NCBI GenBank assembly: GCA_002633005.1
Contig: NMRA01001385.1
Location: 1 to 22,809, forward strand
From: Phoronis australis
Lineage: Eukaryota; Phoronida; Phoronidae
Direction: 5' to 3'
Length of the DNA: 22,809 nt
Position numbers and translations under genes: made by a program. Under the pieces are notes generated by a model that was not told the DNA's origin, searched no databases, and was given only the letters and a program-made list of their open reading frames with translations. Below are positions 18,266 to 22,809 of the stretch, in pieces (within the stretch, counting starts at the first letter, position 1; each line of letters opens with the position of its first letter).

Positions 18266-18350
18266 GTGCCTGCACGCAGAATGGTGAATGTTGGCCAAAT
18301 CCCCTTTTGTCCACTGACGTCATGAGCATGCTGGCGCCCCCCAATGGAGG
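18266..18350. repeat. Left arm of inverted repeat with TGACGTCA
   Basis: GCACGCAGAATGGTGAATG, then TTGGCCAAATCCCCTTTTGT, CCACTGACGTCA and GCATGCTGGCGCCCCC. This is the inverse of 19155-19238 (and of 19007-19080) with few mismatches. The palindrome TGACGTCA, a CRE-type site, is at 18315-18322. Together with the other arm it may form the TIRs of an element of about 1 kb. Confidence 0.7.
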
Positions 18351-18933
18351 TTAGGAGACTTTGCACTGGTAGCCTGCCCTTGTAGAATCTGCAGTTCGTT
18401 TACACAACTGGTAACTCGACTCAGGATGATGACTGACATCATTTGTATCAAACAAAGATACTCTATACCGATACATTTGCTTGTATGCCAGGCCACGGAC
18501 AGTGCTGTTCTTGAATGGAATTATTTTCGGATTTTTAGGCAAACCTTTCGCAAATGCGACTCGCCGACTTAGAATGAACAAAACATACCATTTTGGTCGA
18601 CATAACTTTCAATATTTTAATATGAAAAACACAATAACCGAATGCTCGGCCGCATTCAACTCACAGGCAGCAGACGTCTTATCACTGCCGTAAATCACGA
18701 GAAGCTCAAACGTAAGTTTTACACAACCTCTGCATACTTAAGTATCGTGGCCATTCGCAGTAGGCCTCAGTACCCGCGGACGCAGGACTCAGTTCATACA
18801 CTCAACCGAGCAAAATTATTTATCATGCCGCAACCTCAGAATTCACTATGTAACATACCACAAAAACATTCTTAATTCTTAGATTTTGAGGATTGACGAA
18901 AGTCACGATACATAGAATTATCCGCAAATCTGT

Positions 18934-19228
18934 GACTTGTCTGATGCTACTTGGTCCGTATTGATAGACTAAATCAGTGGTTAACTCGGTTTACGAGTTC
19001 TCATGGCCTCCACTGGGGGCGCCAGCATGCGTGTGACGTCAGTGGACAAAAGGGGATTTGGCCAACATTCACCATTCTGCNGACTTGTCTGATGCTACTT
19101 GGTCCGTATTGATAGACTAAATCAGTGGTTAACTCGGTTTACGAGTTCTCATGGCCTCCACTGGGGGCGCCAGCATGCGTGTGACGTCAGTGGACAAAAG
19201 GGGATTTGGCCAACATTCACCATTCTGC
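18934..19228. repeat. Exact 147-bp direct duplication flanking a single N (19081)
   Basis: 18934-19080 and 19082-19228 are identical over 147 bases and separated only by the N. An unmerged overlap between two contigs, recorded as a one-base gap, explains this best. One copy should probably be removed. Confidence 0.9.
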
Positions 19229-19238
19229 GTGCTTGCAC
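19155..19238. repeat. Right arm of inverted repeat with TGACGTCA
   Basis: Inverse of 18266-18350. It contains GGGGGCGCCAGCATGC, TGACGTCA (19182-19189; its duplicate is at 19034-19041) and ACATTCACCATTCTGCGTGC. Outside the arm, similarity fades within about 15 bases. Confidence 0.7.
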
Positions 19239-22200
19239 GTTTACTACGACCTAGCCTCAGCGCAGTACATGGTGACAGCGAGATTAAAAATGTGTTGCTG
19301 TTGTTAATCAGATAACATTATGAAATCAAAAGTAAAACAGAATTATAGTGAAAAGGGGGACCAATCTGTGCCCTTACTGACGGGGCCCCATTTCGTTGCT
19401 AAGTTACCCATTGACCTCATTTCTGCGGCCATTCTCGAGCCTGGATAGATCGGAGTCTTCTGGTCTCTGGGTAGGCACTAGGCTAATTACACCTAGGGAC
19501 CGTTCACGTCCATGTAGGGAAGCTGAAGTGGGTTGGTCTCTGGAGCCGGCGGGCGAAAACGTGGAAAAATGAGTGCGGTGGTACACGACAGGTGTATTAC
19601 AAGGGAGAATTTAAGAAAAAAAAAGGCCAGTACCGAAAGAAATGCAGTCGATAACATAAAATGGCTAACTGAACAATATCTTTCAGCATGTTTTCCGGAC
19701 TGTTCGGCTGCATCACGTCTTTGAAGTGTCCGAATTTAAACAGCAGAGGAAGTAATTCGAAGTAACTTGTTCTCTAAACTAACTGCTCAACTCGAAGGTT
19801 AGCTCATACTAAAGAAAAAAATAACCCTCCTGGAACTCTGGTTGAAACAATGCGGAAAGAGTTTCAGCATTCTTGCGTGCAACCTTAATCAGTTAATGTT
19901 ACATTGAGCATGACAGTGTATATTTTAAATTGTTTACTTTCACTATTAGAAAACAAAAATTAACTTTAAAGGATTCAGTTACAATTGAACAACAAATGTA
20001 CAACCGTAGTGGTTTAGAACTGGTAAAAATGGCTTTTTCGCTATCTGCTTTAAAATCCAGTCTAGAATACTCATTCCAAATATGATGCCCATTGGGCAGG
20101 AATTTGGAATTTCAATGTGCATTCAATATCCTACTTTCAGTACGTAAAACTAAATTCGAAAATTTAAATTTGGTTCAGTGTCGTACTTCCAATATACAAA
20201 CTAAAAATTGATTCGAAGTAGAATACGGGTTTTCATTTTTCGTTTTACAAAATGGAAAATTTAATAAAATTTTAGAACGCAAGTCGTATTAAGAAACAAA
20301 TAGATTTGCGTTTTCATTGAAAATCAAATTAATGTATTGCACCGGGTTTAACCGTATCAACTATGGCGTGTTTCATGCCCCTTTCTCACTAGACTGATCA
20401 CTGTTGTTGTTGTTGCAAGCAAAACAAGCTATAAAATACGCTAAATTTGTGTGTTGTTTTACTCAATGTGACAGTTGTCTGATTTATCGCTGACATCCCA
20501 AATGCCGAAATCCGATTAATCAAGCACGGCTCACCCTCTCGTCTGCATAATTAATAATGAAACGAATGTGTTCCACCGTGTACCCAGTCACACACACACG
20601 TCTCGTGTATGTCTCTGCCGAGAGCGTTTCCGCAGATTTGATTAATGTTTTCAAAAGTCCGTTGGAATGCGATATCTATATCGAAGACTGGCACTTATGC
20701 AAAAGTACAGTTCTCGGAAGGTACATTATACACACAGGCGTTTAGCCCCAAGCATAATTCAGTCCACGTATATCCTTATGAGACTGGTCTCTGCAGACGC
20801 GAGAACCTAGCGAAAATGCAAAATTAATAAGGTACAGATGCAGCCATGCATTACAAACGAAGTACGTTATCGCACAAGCTAGCGAAATGTTTTCGTTTAC
20901 GCCGCGAACTCAGCCCATAACACCTCATTGAGCATCCGGAAGACCTTGGGTGTTCTTTTACCCACAAATTCTCCCTTGGAATTGTTTCATATCTGCGTAT
21001 GTGCGAACGTCAGATATACGGCAAATATTTTTTATTTTATTTTCATAGTCTTGCACGCATATGAAACACTTCCCACGAAAGAGCTTAGGAAAATATCCAA
21101 GACGTTCTGAAGGTCCAAGGCCACGCGATTCGTATCTAGTTCTACCGAAGAATGGAGAGAGTCGGGTTTTACGCCAGTTTTTGCCAGTGATTGCCACGAA
21201 TGGCATTCAGTAGTTCCTTGAAGTTGTTTTAAGTAAATGAAGTCCAGAATTTTAGCCTCTTCTCGTTTCTATCCGCCATTTTCAAAGCACATCCTTCTAC
21301 AGAAAGGACTTTAACTTAGATTTCTGGAATCTACAGTGCAACAGCATTTGGATTTTTGTTTCCTCTCTTGTACTGGGGTAGTCGCCGGGAATTTGTGGCG
21401 GAACTCTGCAGAAGCCTGTTTTGTAGCAAAAGATCTTTACTGAATGGCTTCCTGCCACAGTTAAGGTCCAAAGCCCTCATAATTGAAAAAAAAGATATTT
21501 TAGGGTTTACATCTTCTGCAAAAATTATTATATTAGATTAAGTTTCTGCGACAGGATGACCTTTTAATTAAAGCATTCCACAAGTGTTTCAGACATGTAC
21601 GCCGTCTGCTCGCTTACCGGAAGCTAAGTTGCGCACTGGAAGAGAATAGTGCCTCGTCTTCAAACTTCATAGGAAATACCTGAGTTTCAAATTTGTTGTC
21701 CGTGATCCATGATTTCCCACAAGCAGAAATATATTTTATGTCATAAACAATTCCCTAAGTCCAAATAGTCATTATCCAATGATTTAATTGCTGGACTAAG
21801 AGCCACTTGGTTGAACACAGGAAATACAATTGTAATCATAAAAGATTCCATTTCAATTCTTGGCATTTAATCGTAACAACGCTGCTGTCATCACATAAAC
21901 CGTATGGTGTTGAACAGCAATTGACCCAATTCACGTGGCGGACATTGAAATCCAAAGCGAGGCTCACTGCGATAAACAAAGCGGAAATTTACATTGCGTG
22001 AGTTAAATTGCCGGTCTTTGGAGTCCAACCTGAATATTAAATCTTAAAAATGTGTCAATAATTAACCACAGAGACGTAGAAAAATATCGTTAAAGAACAA
22101 GTCAATGCACCAAAGAGTTGTCTGACGAAAGGATATAAGTTTTTCCGGAAAACTAGGTTCGAAACATAAAAAGTAAACATGACCAAATTGCGGCGATCGT

Positions 22201-22719
22201 TGTGTTACGGATTAGGTATCATGCTGAATTCAGGGTTACATTTCTTCTAATAAATTCATGATAAAATGCTTTCTACACGAACCAGGTCATCTGGTCGTAT
22301 TGTTGACGAGTTAAAGATATATTCGACAGTGTTGTCTCATAGCATTTTGCTGTCATGTGCAATTAGTTACATCTGGTTTAATTTGTTGATCAAGAGTAGG
22401 CCTAGCTTCAAGCATAGCCTAAATCCTGTTGAGGTAGGCACTACCGGGACTAACAGTTGATTTGTCATTGATCTGAAATAATACATGATGTTATTAAATA
22501 TGTATTTTGATTACGATAAAAAACCGGGCTCGCAACTGAAAAAAAATTATATGACCATGAATTTTGCTTTCTTGGTTTTAATAATTACATTTATTTCATG
22601 TGTTATATTTTTCAAATATCAATCTTGACCAAGTTGAATTTTAAAATCAAAACACCTTATTCTTTCGTCCAAAGCATAACCTCGTTTTAGAGCTCAATTT
22701 CAGTCAACTGGACAGAACA
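19239..22719. other. Long unannotated stretch, no gene supported
   Basis: AT-rich except for a more GC-rich patch at about 19380-19570. An ATG frame of 51 codons at 19569-19724 (MSAVVHDRCITRENLR...) follows that patch with an A at -3. It is the only frame here that resembles a first exon, and I would not call it on present evidence. No repeats, tRNAs or splice-flanked exons were recognised in the rest. Confidence 0.35.
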
Positions 22720-22809
22720 CAGTGGCGGATTTAGAAGGGAGCCAAGGGGGACATGCCCCCCCTCATAAAATTCTCCCAGATTCCATTTGGCAGTTAATCA
22801 GGAGCGCGA
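22720..22809. mobile_element. hAT-like MITE, second copy, truncated by window end
   Basis: The copy begins CAGTGGCGGATTTAG and continues through GGGGGACATGCCCCCC, AAAATTCTCCCAGAT and CCATTTGGCAGT. It matches, in inverse orientation, the right half of the complete MITE at 3560-3868. The 5 bases before it are GAACA; the right end and its duplication lie outside the window. Confidence 0.75.

Noticed and set aside
18181-18581. Minus-strand frames in the inverted-repeat region
   Set aside because: They overlap the repeat arm, have no domain, and no splice or start context supports them.
20928-21206. Opposing frames of 60 and 82 codons
   Set aside because: They overlap on opposite strands with no recognisable motif or splice sites.
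1-22809. CRISPR array, bacterial operon, phage or virus-derived gene
   Set aside because: No regularly spaced direct repeats, no ribosome-binding or operon layout, and no viral hallmark motif was seen; the window is animal genomic DNA.

Overview
The window is AT-rich animal DNA, gene-poor and heavily populated by transposable elements. Only one recognisable host gene is present: the last exon(s) of a ZIP-family (SLC39A1/2/3-like) zinc/iron transporter, entering at the left edge and stopping at base 251. The single-exon fragment with a long AT-rich 3' flank, abundant MITEs, a tRNA-derived SINE head, TA microsatellites and single-N assembly gaps all point to a draft assembly of an invertebrate, plausibly marine. 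The species cannot be fixed from the sequence.

Layout. 1-251: transporter C-terminus, with a polyadenylation signal candidate at 763. 252-9990: mostly unannotatable intergenic or intronic DNA. It holds two diverged copies of a dispersed repeat (2108-2440 and 8366-8716), a GC-rich transposon-end fragment (2924-2975), a complete 309-bp hAT-like MITE (3560-3868) and a tRNA-derived SINE head (6921-6996). It also holds a TA microsatellite at about 7540. 9997-12145: a second TA tract, a GC-rich MITE with TIRs (10118-10438), and about 1 kb of DNA built around the heptamer TCTCACT/AGTGAGA, including a 31-bp-stem hairpin.

12342-18098: the main object. Two copies of one DNA transposon family lie in opposite orientation, one inserted inside the other. 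Copy L (12767-15928, minus strand) interrupts copy R (plus strand; 12342-12766 plus 15929-18098). This makes a giant imperfect palindrome. Both copies carry long imperfect TIRs starting TAGTCGGTGGGCCAGA. Both also carry relics of a gene: a possible 5' ATG exon, an 86-codon open frame, and a 107-codon frame interrupted by the same TAG in both copies. Copy L alone retains a Cys-rich CxC-type domain (13500-13768). R's right half includes two N characters and looks like a composite of more than one contig or copy.

18106-22809: an inverted repeat carrying TGACGTCA sites, an exact 147-bp duplication around an N (an unmerged contig overlap), about 3.4 kb with no supportable gene, and at the right edge the start of a second copy of the hAT-like MITE.

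The genes do not form a pathway. The content is one transporter end followed by repeats, most of which look non-autonomous and would depend on transposase supplied elsewhere.
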